Part shown: one piece after another, positions 44,481 through 59,727 of the stretch
How positions within the stretch are numbered: position 1 is the stretch's first letter
How the letters are laid out: every line of letters starts with the position of its first letter
Source of the DNA: Oikopleura dioica
Lineage: Eukaryota > Chordata > Appendicularia > Copelata > Oikopleuridae
DNA length: 64,000 nt
Assembly: GCA_907165135.1 (NCBI GenBank)
Contig: OU015566.1
Span: forward strand, 9,222,157-9,286,156
Reading direction: 5' to 3'
Notes under the pieces: model-generated
The model's input: the letters and a program-made list of their open reading frames with translations, nothing else
What the model was told of the DNA's origin: nothing
The model's database searches: none
Made by a program: the position numbers and the translations under genes

Positions 44481-47400
44481 CAATAAAGACTACCTATCAA
44501 TCATTATTTTTGCATTTGGCCCGAAAATTGAAAATGTCTCCATATACGGAGACATTTTTCAGCACAGCCAATCAAAAGACTCGAGACTTTCATTGATGGC
44601 GATTTACGGTATTTTCGGGTTTTGCGTAAAAAGAATTTCTAAGACGAAATAAATCTTGAATAAGATTTCGATAAATCAGCAAAATCTTAATTCATATTGA
44701 AAAAACCTGTTCTTGAATATCTATTTTTGTTGTTTATATGACAACTTCGCGTGGCGGTGCTAATCAAACACGCAACTGAACAGCGAGGCGGTTCCAAAAC
44801 CTCTAAATATCTTGTTTTACGAATTGTCCAGAATCGTCCAACGTGCGCAACATGCGTCTCGTTCGGATTTTGGATTTGTCATATTAGCAAAATTAAAATA
44901 AGGCCTTGTTGAGTTGTTGTGTTGGGCACACGTGACGAAGTTGTAACTGGATAATCCACAATCCAAGATAATGAGGCCCCAAAAATTTAGAGAAAACAAC
45001 GCCCAAGCGGAAGTTGGCCACCTCCGGGACAAGAGAATTTGAGGTGGAGAGCGATTCGATTCTGGTATGACACAAAAGTGGAAATCAGACATGGAAAATG
45101 AGCTGAACTTCGACCCGAGAGGAAACGGCGATGGAATGGTACTCTAGAAATCTTTGACGAAGAAGGATCTCTCTTATTCCGTCTTATTCGAATTTAAGGG
45201 GGTCACCATTCTTTTTTTAATTTCACGAGATCTTTTCTACAAAATTTAACGCGCTGAGACCCTTATTTTTTCATCTAAATATTAATTTGTTTGTCCCTCT
45301 CTTTTCTTACTCCAATTTCAAAAGAGAAAACTCAAGAATACATCGGTGGTGAATTTCAGCAGAGCAATCATCGTTAATTTAGAAAGAATGATGATTCAGA
45401 ATCTTGAAAAGAGTGAAAACACGTTCGTTTAGAATAACGCCCTTGATCAAAGCATAATTTTTGGCTTTCTCCCTGAATTGACTGTCTAAGACGATTTTAA
45501 GATTCAAGGAAAATCTACTTCACGTACAAATTCTCCGCCCTAATCTGAACGGCTAATTTAACCTTGTCAGTTGAAGCGAAAGAAGATAGCGGATTAGACA
45601 GCAAGAAAAAAATTGGTCTAATTTGACGAGTCGTCAATAAAGCCACGTGGCTTTGGCGGAGACAGGGTGAAAATGATGAGCGATCACGATTCATGAATCA
45701 TTGACTCATCCCCGCAAGATCTCATTATTGGAAGAAAAGATGGATACAGAAATTCCCTTTGGTAAAAAAATGAAAGATTTGTTGATAGGGAAGATTGCGA
45801 AAAAGGAGAAACCTAATCATCCAACCAGGCGGTCGGGATAAGCGGTTTACCGTGTGACATACCGATACGTATATGCATTCCGAGGGAGTTTTTTCCCCGA
45901 GCAGATAAACGAGTATGCAAAACATTCCTTAAATTCTTGCATTCTTTTTCTAGTCAAATATTCTTTCATTAGATACGAATTTCAGTAGATTGAACTTTTA
46001 ACCTCTTCTTGCCAATAAAAGTTAATTTTTTCGGAGGAGGTCAATCAAGAGCCGTAAACAGTTTTCCACGAAAGTATCTCTCATCCACGTGATTTTATCT
46101 TCCACTAATGCCGATAATAATCCAGAGGCAAAAATAAAGAAACAAGAACAGTCATAATCTGCGGGAGCTCCAGATCCGGCAAAAGGATCACATGCCTGCT
46201 TATCGCTGCTTCTAAAATCCCCATTTTTTTGGCGAAAATTTAAGCGATCAGCTGCTTTTAGAAAAGAAAAAAACAAGAATTTCGTTTTTGTAAAAAGAAT
46301 CTGGGGACCACGTGGTCTGACAAAAATGACAGAGCGTAAACTCAACAGCGCAGCTATTATTTAGAGTTGACAAATATTTGGAGGTGGAGAATTCATGATC
46401 AGACTCTGCGGGTGGATCAAACATAAGTGTTTTGGTTTCGAAAGGCTCAATTGACGATTGATTTGAATTTGAACCTAGCAGTTCATTTTTCAAATAAATA
46501 TTTCAAGGAAATCAAGTCCAAATGATTTTTCAAACCTTCGATTCCTTTTTCAGGCTCTTTTATTGGCTGCTATTCTCTCTAAAAATCAGAAAAGGAATAC
46601 TGAGGGATTCCTGAACTACACCATACTACGGCAGCTGCTTAAACGTGACCAAAGATTCATTGAGTTCTCAAGAGTCCTATTATTTCATTTCTTAAAAGGA
46701 AGAAATAAAAAACGCGTAATCGGAATAATCAAATTGAATTTCAAAAGAGCTGGAAAAAAGCGATGTTCTAAAAGTGCGATTCGAATTTCTTTATCACTGG
46801 AATTTTGCCGCCGGAATTCCGCGAAGCTCTTTGATAGAGCGCAAATTGAGCGACACGGATTCTACAGATCAGCGAAAGAAATAGCGTCGCGATCAAGGAG
46901 CTCAGCTAATTATTTGGCTATTTAAAGAAGGGGCCAAATAGAGACCAAGAAGTTCAATAAATGCGGCCAGAGGAGAGACCAAGAATTACTGGAAAAATTT
47001 CAGCATCAAGAATTGAAGCCATGAAATGAGACTGATGATTTTTTAACAGAATTGTTCATTAAATAACGACAATGAGGCGGCACTTGTTACGGCAAAATTA
47101 TGCCAAAAATATTTTGACTCTTCTTTTTAGAGCTTCATTTTCATGTAAAAATAATATAAATCGACGAATATGAAATGCGTGTCGTTTTTCATGTCTGTTA
47201 GCTTTCGCTTGTCAGTTTTCATCAGAAAATAGTAACAAAACCTTTCTCTTAAAAAATTGATAAAGCGAAATATTCCGAGGGCAAGAGCTTAGATTTAAGC
47301 ATTTTCAGCGAAAACCATCGAGCCCAGCTTTATTGAAAAAATTCCGGAGCTGACGGAAAAAAGTGTAACTTTATAAATACGTAAGAGCAAAACGTGGAGT

Positions 47401-50400
47401 CCCCTCAGAAACTTTTTTATCATTAGATTCAAAGTGTCTCCGTTGAAAAAGCTACATTTGAAGAAAAAAATATTCGGAAAAAAAATTTTTTGACAAAAAT
47501 TTCAATAAAATGACAGCTCATATTCAATTTATAAAAATAAAATTTCATATTTCAATTTAACCGAAAAATATTTTTTCGAAATAACTGCTAGTTTTGTTAA
47601 ATTCCGCCGTCGAAACCTTATCCTCCCTCTTCTTAAATCTCTCTTTCTTCGGTTTTCAAACCTCTTTTTTTTAATTAAATGGTCAAAATGACAAATTTCG
47701 AGAAAAAAGTCCAGTTCTCAAACCAAAGTTCACCTTTCAGCTGATCAATTAGCGTTATTAATTGGTACTTACCACGGGTATTAAGGGTGTCCTAGCTTCG
47801 TTGAAAATCTCTCGGTAGAAATGGCGGATAATTTGCGAGCAGCCTCGGCGAGCGGGTGAGCGGTCATTGCTCGCGAGCGCCATCGGAGCAATCCCGAGCG
47901 CGGCCAAATGAGCGCTAGTCCATTCATATAATTTTTAAATCATTAGATTTGAGACAAAAATAAATACCTAGTCTCTAGTTTCTCTTTAGAGAAATAGCCG
48001 CGTTCATTAGCATCTTATAAATCCTGTTATCAATATTCAAAAAGGCAAAACTCAAGCATTCAAAGTCGTAAATCTAAAGATTTTTCTCAATGAATCAGCC
48101 TTTTTTCGTGATAACTCCTGGTTCTTCGTAAGGGTTGATTCATTTTTCTCACGATCGCGCAAGATTTTTCTGAATCACTTGACGCTTTTTATGCCAAAAA
48201 AGTAGGATTTTTAAAGAAAAGCACCTTAAAAAAATATACCATCCTCCTAGCAAAAATACTCGTTTCAAATGTGTCAAATTAGATAATTCGACTTCCCGCA
48301 AGAAGCTGCTAATTTCAATTTTCGCCGAGTTTCTCGAATTTTGCGTCAAAATCGATTGACAGCCCTTGCCCGCTCAATTCACGAGCGTCTTTCCGGCTTA
48401 TTCTACTCTTATCGTTATTTTCTGCCAATGTCAATTTGAAATGCAAGCCGCTTTTCGTTTCAATGATTATTTTATGAGTTTCTTCCGAAAACAAGGAAAA
48501 TTTTCTAAAACGGGATTAGATTTGAAGTTGTTCTCCTCCGCCAGCTCAGCCCCAGATAAAGATAATAACAGTTACGAGGATCCTTTTCTTTTGGGAAAAA
48601 AGGTCCTTTTGAAATTTTGGAGCTGAATCTGGGACGATGTAAGACGCAGATAATATTAGGAAAAAGGATCTTGTTGAGAGGAAGGAGAGCGCATAAGAAA
48701 AAGAAGGGGCGAAACGATTAAGACACGAATTAGAAGCTTGTTCAGTTTTCTTATCGCAGAATTTTTTTGCGCCTTATCGTTACTTGCAAGTGATAATTAC
48801 TGTAAAAAATTACGAAAATTCCGAATTGAGTGTTTTTTTTTCATTTTGTTTTTTTAAACTTTATTCATACAGATTTTTGAATACTTTTGAAGGGTTATGA
48901 TTAGGGTCAAATTGATATTGAAATTTGACGATGATATTTTGCTTCTTTTTTAATTTGTACGTGTTGAAATTAGGCGAAAAGCGACACACGTGGGGACCAT
49001 TAATGTTGTTTATAAAGAAACCAGATCCAGGAAGGAGCATCTGGAATGCAGCTATATTTATATTTTTCGTGTACCTGATTGACAGGGCATCCGCCTGACA
49101 TGTCCAACTTACAAAGTTGGACTACTTTTTTCCGCGAAAAGATAGACAACTATCCCACTAAAAGATTGTTTATCTCTTGCTTTAGAAATCATTTCAAAGA
49201 AACCAAAATTTCTAGTTTTTAAAGAAATCCAAGCTCTGAATTGCGAGATTTTTGACAAATATTCATTTGAAGCGATCACAAATTGGCCACTTCCGCGACG
49301 TACTTCCACGTGATTAATTAAAGAACTGCTCAATTTAAATCAATTTCAAATTCGCCATTTTTAACATTCCAAGACATCATTCTTTCAATGACCCTATACG
49401 TCTTTTTTCGATGATTCTTCGAAAATCTCATCCGAAAAGTCAATCGATGAACTAAATAAAACTTCAAGAAGAGGAAATTCTTGTACCGGCAATACATAAA
49501 GAATATGTCTTCAGTATAAATTTTTGTGTTGCTGGCGAGCTTGAGTCTGCCCGCCAAATATCACTGGCGACAAATTATCATCTGTGTTCACTTAAAATGA
49601 AGCACGAATTACTAGTAAGAGCAGTAGTCTCTTGTTTATCACGTTGGCTTTTACTGTCTTTGATTGCACTGTACTTAGACATGGAAAAGCTCAATCAATT
49701 CGACCGCAAATTTTCGCAAGATACAAATAGAAAAAGTGAAAAATCTTCCTGAAGCTACCTGATTGCTTGAACAACATTTTGTCGCCCCGCGAGTGGAGGT
49801 GAGAGCCTTAGAAGTAGGAAATTAGGTCCTCAGAAAGGGAAACCTCGTGGGTCTATGAGCTACTCACGCCGAAGATTGCTAAAGAAACATCAATCTGAGG
49901 CGTCTTTAGATCGATTGAACCACCTCCGATTTTATCCCTTTTGGCGCCAAAAGAGTTTCCTCCGGAAATTCAAGTTATCACTTGATTGATATTCACTAAT
50001 CATATTTTGTTAAACGCTTTAACGTATGAAAATAAAAGACTGTCTTTCGAATAGCAACCAAATCATATAAACAGCTTCATGAGCAAACTCGGAAATAAAA
50101 TAATCAAGCGGCAAGTGAGCACTACTAAAATATAAGCATTTTCGTGAGGGCTGATGCGTTTCTTCAGTTTTTCTTCTTGGAGTAAATCTCGCTTACAGGT
50201 GCACCACTTGACGCTTTAAACACGACGACGTCCTCGCGACGGCTACGGGTTAACCTAATCCAGACACCACTTGCCACTGTTACTGATACTGTTGAGTTTA
50301 GTTAAAAGAGGAGTTTGCTAAAGGGACTTCTCCAAGTTATCTTAATTTCGAGCTAAAGGATGTAAATAAGCACAAGTCACAGAATCTGTGTGTGACTCAC

Positions 50401-51758
50401 AGATGTTCCAAATCGATCAGCAATTTTAGTGACCGCTTGAAAACGTTACGTGGTTAAATCTCGCCAAACTTGACTTCTTTCGGGTCCGACCTCAGTTGCA
50501 TCACCCAGTTGCACCGCAATCCTTGGCACCTTCAATCAACCGCACTGGCATTTTTATTAATGGCGCCGGTTAATTTGAAGCGAAACACTTTTTTTTTGAG
50601 AAGCGTCCGTAGTTTAGGGCTCAGAGAGATAACCGTGATTGTTTGATTGAAATGATCCAATTAAGCCGGGTGCGGCCCGATCAGCCGGTAATTCGAAGCC
50701 AGGGACAGAAGTTAATGCACAGCCGAGCAAGTTCAAAAGAGTTAGACGAGTTTTTCGTGATCTCCCTTGGGCTAAAAAGCGATCAGCTGGGTGAGGGATT
50801 AACTCAATCAGGAATTTATGCAAGCTTTTATATAATAATGCGATTCAACTCAATCGAATTCTCATTCGTCCAAAACAGGGAAAACAAAGTGATGTGTGTC
50901 ATTTTTTTAGAATTATGTTCAGTAACAAAGTTATTCAATTATCTGCTTCCGCTTTGACCAAGCCTTACTCATTAAAAACTCATATTCAAATGATACTCCT
51001 TTATTTTCTTTACTGTATATTTCAGCACGTTTATACTTTCTTCGGATTCTTCATTCTTTACCCAGAATTTCGGAGGATACTCTTAAACAGCAGCACAGCG
51101 CTAGAATTTCCCCTCCCTTCGGCGAATAGCTAAGCACAGATTTAAAATCACGGAAAATGATTTTCCAGCGTTCAAAGAAGAAGATAAGTGGATAAGAATT
51201 TCGGAGACACGCTGGACGATATCCTGTCGATCTCTGACAGCCCTTATCAGCTCAGCAGGTGATTGAAATACGTATTATCTCTCTCGAACAAATTGGGGAG
51301 GGCGGGAAGATAAATTGAAGGCTTTCAGCGTGATTGAACGGAGAAAATATGAAAATACAGTAATGTGAGTATTTTCGCCTAAATCTGAGATTCGGTAGCT
51401 AAAAATTTTGGTTCTGATTTCTGTGAGCGCGGAGGAAAGAAAAAATTTCCGCTAAATGTTCGACCCCACGTTGCTTTTGAACTGTAATTATTACAGATCG
51501 CCGGGTTGAAATATCATATTTTTTCTAATAGAAAATGTCTGACCTTCTGTAAAAAAAGTTGCGTCAGAAGGAACAAACTACAGTGCCTTGACTTAAGCCT
51601 CAAGAGGCCACGTCTGGACCGGTGGATTTGGGTTCCGGGTCACATCGAATAAGGACTATTCCAAAGCGGAAGGTTTTCAAGCTGATTAGGCGATTTATAC
51701 TTATGCAAGATGAACACACGATTTGAAAGTTTTTCAGTGTATTTTTACAGAAGGAAAA

Positions 51759-53521
51759 TTAATTAGCAAAAGCGCCTTGTCGGGAATTATCCAATCCTCT
51801 GCCGACCGAGTGGTAGTAGGATTTCGGAGGGCTCATCATTTGACGTTGATAGTAGTCGGTCTCTCGCGATCCATTTACTGAATTTATACAGTTGTATTTA
51901 ACACCGCATTTCATAAAGTACCTTCTGGAATTCTAGTGTTCCGACTTCGATAAGAATCATTCATCCCTCTGTTTCTATTTTTTCCGTAAGCGGCGCTAGA
52001 ATCAGAAATAGAATTTCTATGCCTATCGGAATAGAACTCTTCCGTGACGTAACCAGATGTTATCGAAGACGGTCGTTGATGAAAAACTCGTTGTTTTCTA
52101 TCTGGAAGATCGTGTTTCGCTCTTCTGGCCGCGGCTTGCGCCAGCGCCATCGTTTTGAACTAAAATGGGTTAAATTTGTTCGAGTTCGAGGAACGCACTC
52201 TTGGGAGACTGCGGTCACGTGGGCCGTTGTGATATTGATCATGAAGCGGGTTAACGGTATCCGGCTGATTGCCGCGAGAATGGTGTTTGAGAATAACTTG
52301 GCCTCTTTTGTAGCAATAGGATAAGATAAAGTACAACGCGCTGAAAACGGTGATTGATGGGAGTTGCTCGTTTTGCAATTACTGACATGGAACCTGCAGC
52401 AATTATGAGTGTTGTCAGGAACGTCTGCATTCCAGGATTCGAGGAGACTTCAAAAACATCGCAGGTCTGCCCGATCCATGTTCCTGTTTCGTTAGAATGA
52501 CATCTGCACTTGGCATCGCCTTGGTTTCCAACAAAGCAATTCCCATTCAAACAAGGGTTTTCTGTGTCGCAAACTGATACGCTGCAATCGTCAGAGAAGA
52601 AACCAGCTTTGCAATTGCAGAGAAAAGCTGGCTGGAAGAGAAATGGATCTAAGAAAGTTGAAGGCTTGAAAAGAGGGTTTTTTACCTAGTGACTCGCAGA
52701 AATCAGTCCCAGTCAGATTGCAAGGCGCTTCTCTTGTAAAACAAGCGTCTAGTTCGAGATTGCAGGAGTCTCCGGTGAAAAATGGCTCACATTCGCAGTT
52801 GAACCCGGCGAAAAAGTTTACGCAAATACCCTTTTCGCAGAGTCCTTCTGCGCATTCGTTGATGTCAGCTTCGCAAAAATCACCAGTGAGCCCGGGAGGA
52901 CAATTACAGATGTATCCTCGCGGGTCTGTGTCGCTAAATCGGATTTTATTGGAGAAAATTTACTATTTTCACTCTTGAATACACTCTGAATCGTTTTCGC
53001 ATTCATTGCCAATGCACAAGTCATCAGGAGTAATTTCATATTCCAACTGGAAGCCTCTTAGAGTGACTCCATTATCGCTCGTGAATTGTACAGTACATGG
53101 GCCTGGGCCAATGAACGTCCCTGGCGGAGGGATGTTGTTTCCGCAAATGACTCCTGTACCAGTTCCATCATCAAAGGTAACCGACATGAAGTCCCATGTA
53201 CACTGGCCTCCCTCTATGTTCATATCTGTGAGAGTGACGGAAATCTGAAGTTTGAAATCAAGGAAGAGAACGATCTTTATATTTTGGTTCTTACCTGAGC
53301 GGGAATCGCATTTTCTATCCGATATGCGCAATTTAAATTATTGTCATAATTCTGTGGATAATTTACAGACGTAACGACACCTGTCAGCTCTGTATATTCG
53401 AGCTGCCCGCATTGCGCCTTTCTACTGATTCAGAATTTACTTAAAACTAGAATTTTACGAATTGTTGAATCCATTCATAAACTGTCGCTGCAAAGGTTGA
53501 GAAAAATTTTATTCTAAGCAT
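51759..53521 (-). CDS. Cell-surface receptor with CUB and EGF-like domains
   Basis: Eight exons (53459-53521, 53295-53417, 52973-53244, 52686-52933, 52387-52648, 52199-52340, 51922-52159, 51759-51877), all GT-AG with 39-50-nt introns, give 488 residues. The first exon gives a weak signal peptide (MLRIKFFSTFAATVY..). A CUB domain runs ~22-135 (AQCGQLEY.., NYDNNLNCAYRI, CTWDFMSV, FTSDNGVTLRGFQLEYEI). Then come about four EGF-like modules (CNCPPGLTGDFCEADINEC is calcium-binding EGF-like; CNCKAGFF; CRCHSNETGTWIGQTC). A transmembrane helix (FLTTLIIAAGSIALYFILSY) follows, then a ~155-residue basic, Ser/Tyr-rich cytoplasmic tail (TDYYQRQMMSPPKSYYHS). It is likely a ligand-binding or adhesion receptor; the tyrosines could be phosphorylation sites. 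Orthologue not identified. Confidence 0.85.
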
Positions 53522-53946
53522 TTTCTCGATTTCTCTCAATTCTTCAATTTGACCTCTTTAAATTTTTTCAATTTTAAAAATAGTTGAGAAACTTGTTGAA
53601 CGTTTTCAAGTGGCCAAGTGACTAGACGGTTTTCATTGTTTTTAATCAGATTTTCTCTAATGAAGATACTACAATAGTTTTGTTTATTGAAGAAACATGG
53701 ATTAAGTACAGAATATAATGATGGATACAGTAGCACAAGAATTGATCTTTTAAAAAGTACAGTCTAGGCGTTTTTTAACATTTGGAAAAATAATTTTATA
53801 AACTAACACTTTGATCGAATCTAAAATTTCTAAGAATTGTTTCATAAGAACTCAGGTCGAGTCTCATGTTGAAGAAAGATTTGTGCGTTTCTTTTTCTAG
53901 CGGTAGATAACTAAAAATATGTCACTTTGAGAAGTCAAAAAACCAA

Positions 53947-55499
53947 TTACCCGAAAGTTTTCATGAATTCGCTGCATTTTTGTTGGACGTCTAAGATTTC
54001 AAGTTGAGACGCGTACTGACTTCCTGAGGACTCTTTGTTCACCATTCTCCAACTAGCAAAGTGTTTATAATGGTCACCAGTTAGTTGTTTACCTGTAAAG
54101 AATATGATCATGAGAAAGTTTTTCGATCGCAGAATCCGAATTCGTTCTCCAAGGCTTCACATACTGGCGAACTGAAGCTAATAAGAAATAATTCACACTG
54201 TATGTTTTACTTTTTTGAAGATTTTCGACCGCTTCGTTGAAATCTCCGAGCTTGAATTTTTCATAAATTTCTTCAGTAAAGCTTTCGTATTCAAGTGAAA
54301 GATCTTCGTATCGTAAGAACACGATGCTCTTCGCGATGCCTCCCTTATTACGCACTGCCATGTTGTAGTTATCGACCATCGTTGAGCATTCTTTTTTGAG
54401 TTGAGAAGCTTCGTGTTTGGATCTCGCGGGAGTCCAGACTGCTTTTCCCTCGTTTTTTATGATCTCCAGCTTTCTCGATCTATCATTTAATAAAAACGAT
54501 TATCAAAGGAGTCATAATTACCTAAACACGGAGCGGGGATCTCTCATCAAGAAGATTGCCTTCAAATGAATCTCCTGGTAGTTTATAAACTTCTTGATTT
54601 CCATCAGTTCTTGAAGAAGCGTGACTGACGCAACAACTGCATGTGACTTTTTACAAGTGTCAGAAGCTAATTCTTGTGTTTCGGTCTCCTCCCAGTTTAT
54701 TTTGCAGCTTTCATGGCAGGTTGACGCTGACTTGGCTGCTTTGGATGAGCAAAAAGGTGGCGAGCAGAATTTTTGGCTTTTGAAATCGTTACAAATTCCT
54801 CTTTCTGCATTGATGGTTCATACAATAAGTCTTGGATATTTAATTTGATTGATGTCGGATTTAACTGATTAATCGACCATTTCCTAAGCAAGTTTTCATG
54901 TCCTCATCTTTCGCCACCGTCAAATAATTCTTCGCCAAGGGCACTTTGCATTGAAAAATGTCTTTGAGCATTTTCAATTTTTGCGAGTCTGTGCCTTGTT
55001 TTCCGAAAGCAACCAGTGGCTCAGAGTAGAACATGAAATTTGGGTTTCGGTTGAACATTTCTTCAAGCAATGCCGCGCCAGATTTCCATGCGCTTACGAT
55101 CAGAATTGACGTTTGCTTGCCGCTCCACTTAGAAACTTTTGACACTGGCTTCGCGATTTTCTTAGGGGACTCGTTTTCGTGATAGTTTTCGCCTTCGTCT
55201 CCGTCTTCATCATCGATTGTATAATTCTGAGAATTCGGGAGAATCATTTCATAGTGCAAACTTGCTTAAAAATCCAAATCATTATTTATGAACGATCTTT
55301 ATTGTTTACCATCTTGAAATCTTGAAGGGCGTAATTGTTCATTAAATTCGTGAAGAAATTGGTCTTTTTGAAGTTCAAAAAAATATAGCGTATTAACAAC
55401 ACCCTTGAAATTTTATTTCTGAGCATTTCCTTGAAGTGAAATCGCTAGAAAAACAAAAATGATTATGAAGACAATGGTGCCAACAACGCAATCTCTCAT
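53947..55499 (-). CDS. Golgi carbohydrate sulfotransferase (CHST family)
   Basis: Transfers sulfate from PAPS to sugars in the Golgi. Solid exons: 54878-55247, 54522-54804, 54211-54479, 54093-54177 and 53947-54052 (GT-AG), about 370 residues. The 5'-phosphosulfate loop region is ILIVSAWKSGAALLEEMF followed by PNFMFYSEPL (compare the family's RSGSS.....L....P...Y..EPL; here KSGAA). FCSPPFCSSKAAK matches the cysteine block after it, and LMRDPRSVFRS is the 3'-phosphate-binding motif. LRYEDLSLEYESFTEEIY and the C-terminal QQKCSEFMKTFG also fit the family. A further upstream exon, ATG at 55499, encodes MRDCVVGTIVFIIIFVFLAI, the type II signal anchor such enzymes need. Linking it through an exon near 55320-55370 requires GG-AG type introns, so the N-terminal join is tentative. 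Confidence 0.85.
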
Positions 55500-55918
55500 T
55501 TTTTCGTTTAAAATAAATATATCTTCATTAACCTCTCTCCATTTTCAATAAATTTCTTTTGAATATTTCTCTACTATCAATGGGCGAGCTTATCACCGAG
55601 AGAAAAAATGTCCATTTGCTGTGCCTGAGGCAAACTCACTTTCGTTGTTAATTAAACCCTTCTCTGCTGGAGCGGCCCTGTGTTGATGCCGTTGAAATCT
55701 TGCCTTTGCGCCAATCGTAAAGTGCATGATTGATTACAATAATAACAAACTATAATCGGCTTTGGGACCACCGCAGGCTTAAATGATTCTAACGCTGAGG
55801 TTCAAAACAGAAAAATTACTAATACGAGTCATAAATTTATTTTCTCTTTAATTTATTTCAAAATTCTTGTAAAAGACAGTGCTTATCGTAAGAATAAAAT
55901 CATTTCAATAAATAGGGA

Positions 55919-56020
55919 ATGACGACTAAGTTCGTGAGAGCTAGGTTCGTGGAACTAGGTTCGCGGTGGGTTCTGCCAGAGTGTTTAAATCGGGCTATAT
56001 TTTAGGGCAGTAAGGGAATT
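55919..56020 (+). repeat. Partial copy of the GACTAGGTTCGTG fold-back family
   Basis: Three units (GACTAAGTTCGTG, GCTAGGTTCGTG, GACTAGGTTCGCG-like) are followed by GTGGGTTCTGCCAGAGT and GGGCAGTAAGGGAA. This is the same order as in the left arm of the element at 13004-13645. No right arm here. Confidence 0.85.
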
Positions 56021-56905
56021 TTGAGTAAGTACTAGGCATAAGACTGAGGGACATTTGCTTAACATTTACACTACTTCCAGTAGGGACCGGCATAAAAATG
56101 TGGCTAGCGTTTTCAAATAGAAAAATTAAGCCATTAAATAAAGTAGCGAAGTTACTATCACTGCTCTTTAGATGAAGCACTCTCGCGCATATTATAACTT
56201 GAGAATAAGAATCATCGAAATTAACAATGAACATCAACTAAGTTTATACAAAACTCACGGTAGAACGAGTTCAATCCATATTGACTGGTTCCCTGCGAAT
56301 TACGGGCTTAAATGTCAACTAAAATTAAGTTAAAAAGCTAAAACCCTACTTTGATTCATTTGTTGAATCGTAATCGGCTCCTGATCAAGTGCCGCGCTCC
56401 TCATCTGCCAGATTAAAAATTCATCCTATAGTATTTTTCCGTTGATCACCATGAGCTCATTCATCCAGCGGTATAACAAAACTTTAATCAAAAATGAAAA
56501 GCTTAAATTTTTTTCTTCTTTCATTCTGCTTAGGTATCGAGAACATAAAATCACGTGGTTAAAAAGAGAGTTTTAGGATTCAGACTGACGCCATTTGAGA
56601 TGCTCGCCGCGGACAATCAGAACTACTGGCAACCATTTGGATTGCGTCTTGCGAATCCTTACAAACAATCATTGCCATTTTTCGAAGAAAATCGGCAGCA
56701 AAAGAGACAATCCAATTTCGGAAGGAGTTTTTAAACAAAATATCAAATTTTATCAACAATGCTCATTCAAACTCCAGCAGTGCCGTTCTTCCCAAACATT
56801 GACTTCGTCGACTGGTAAACAATTGTCATTCGAATTTATTAGCTGTTTTTTCTCGTCAAATAAAGAAACTCAAATTTCAGAAGGACACTTTGTTATTTCT
56901 TCTTT
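56021..56905. other. No gene recognised
   Basis: Intergenic sequence between the truncated repeat and the protease gene's 3' end; nothing supported. Confidence 0.35.
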
Positions 56906-58658
<1,753 letters not shown>

Positions 58659-58852
58659 TTTATTTTAAGAGACTAGGGAAAATACGCTCCGCTGTAAGCA
58701 TTGGGCAAATAAACAAATAGGTGGACTATTTACGGAGTGAAACATTACTTCAGCTAACAGTATTCTATTCGATCACCATGTCCAGAAAACAGTCAAAGTC
58801 TCAGTTGCTGGCGAAAACATCAGCTTGACAAAATGTACAAGAATGTATTATT

Positions 58853-59394
58853 CAAGCGCTCACAAATTGCTTGGACGCTTTTCAGCACAAAACCAGCTCT
58901 GTCGACGAATTTTTCTCCTTGAAAAAAGAGCAAGAAAAAAAGATGGATGATAGAAATTATAGTGAAATCGACAATCCTTTTTTCAAGATATCAACGAGAA
59001 CTTTCATACAAATTTCTTTAGCACTTGGGTTAGTCACAGGAATGATCACTTACTACTGCAAAGTGAAGAGTAAAAAAATTATGGTTTGAATTTGTTCAAT
59101 TTCTGTCATATATCGAGTTTAAAGAAAGCTAAGAAGAGAAAGCTGGAATTCGAGAGAATGAGGAAAACGGCGGAATTAGATGAATGCAAGAAACGGATGC
59201 AGAGAGGAATGGTTACTTTTCCGAGCAGGTTTGAACTAAGACTTTAAACGCCTTACGATTCGGCGTTATGTTTTAGGTCTTCACGCAAAACCTCGCAATT
59301 TCGATCGCCTTGCAACGATGAAAGCAATTCTTCAAAAACGGATAACGAAATTTCTCATCTTCTCACTATATCGGAAGTCTGCAATAAAGTATAG
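58853..59394 (+). CDS. Small membrane protein with charged coiled-coil tail; 5' end unresolved
   Basis: Exons ~58830-59083, 59125-59228 and 59277-59394 (GT-AG, phases agree). The protein has a helical N-terminal part (SVDEFFSLKKEQEKKMDD), one transmembrane helix (FIQISLALGLVTGMITYYC), a Lys/Arg-rich segment after it (KSKKIMKAKKRKLEFERMRK) and a Ser-rich tail ending ..ISEVCNKV. No ATG is in frame within the first exon; an upstream ATG at about 58779 could belong to a first exon, but I could not fit a junction. It faces away from the protease gene. Family unknown. Confidence 0.5.
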
Positions 59395-59482
59395 ATTTTT
59401 CAATCTTTTTGCTACATTTTCAATTCCTTTTCAGCCTCACCAAGCTACATGAACAAGCTTTTTTTCACGGTCTGCTAAGAGA

Positions 59483-59727
59483 CGTTACAAATTTACCGGG
59501 GCAAATGCGTCAAATACAGTGCTGTGATTGGCTGAATTTGGGACACGTAGCCTTTTGAAAAATGAAAAATCGCCATAAATCCGAAAATTTTTGAGATCTC
59601 GAAAATCTGAGATGATACAGGCATAGAGCTTGAGATTCTCCACCGATCCGTATAAAGATGTCTGGGGCTACGACGTATCCCCTAGGCGCTAGAGCAATAG
59701 TAAGTTTGCCCCGGTAATTTTGTAACG
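59483..59727. mobile_element. 245-bp MITE with 23-bp inverted repeats
   Basis: CGTTACAAATTTACCGGGGCAAA on the left is mirrored by TTTGCCCCGGTAATTTTGTAACG on the right (one mismatch). No internal gene. Confidence 0.85.

Larger units (their letters stand above)
38843..51758. other. ~12.9-kb stretch without a recognisable gene
   Basis: Open frames here are short, lack starts or splice partners and resemble no family. Visible structure is limited. Palindromes of the GCCGC-N-GCGGC family lie at 43164-43181 and 43199-43214. CTCF-like motifs lie at about 39846, 43982, 44412 and 44463. GATAAG words are frequent, a CT-repeat lies near 40510, and a short GC-rich patch near 47850-47910. A pair of minus-strand frames at 46022-46493 could be exons but no compatible junction was found. 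Confidence 0.5.

Noticed and set aside
46022-46493. Two minus-strand frames that could be exons of a small gene
   Set aside because: Composition is acceptable, but every phase-compatible junction gives a stop codon; left unannotated.
46563-46925. 120-codon plus-strand frame
   Set aside because: It starts at TTG, is very basic and has no supporting signal.
52160-52200. In-frame TAG in the CUB/EGF receptor tail (possible readthrough)
   Set aside because: A 39-nt GTGCGT..TTTTAG intron removes it and keeps the frame.
54700-54900. Apparent frameshift in the sulfotransferase
   Set aside because: An acceptor at ATGCAG, further downstream, gives continuous frame through the cysteine block.
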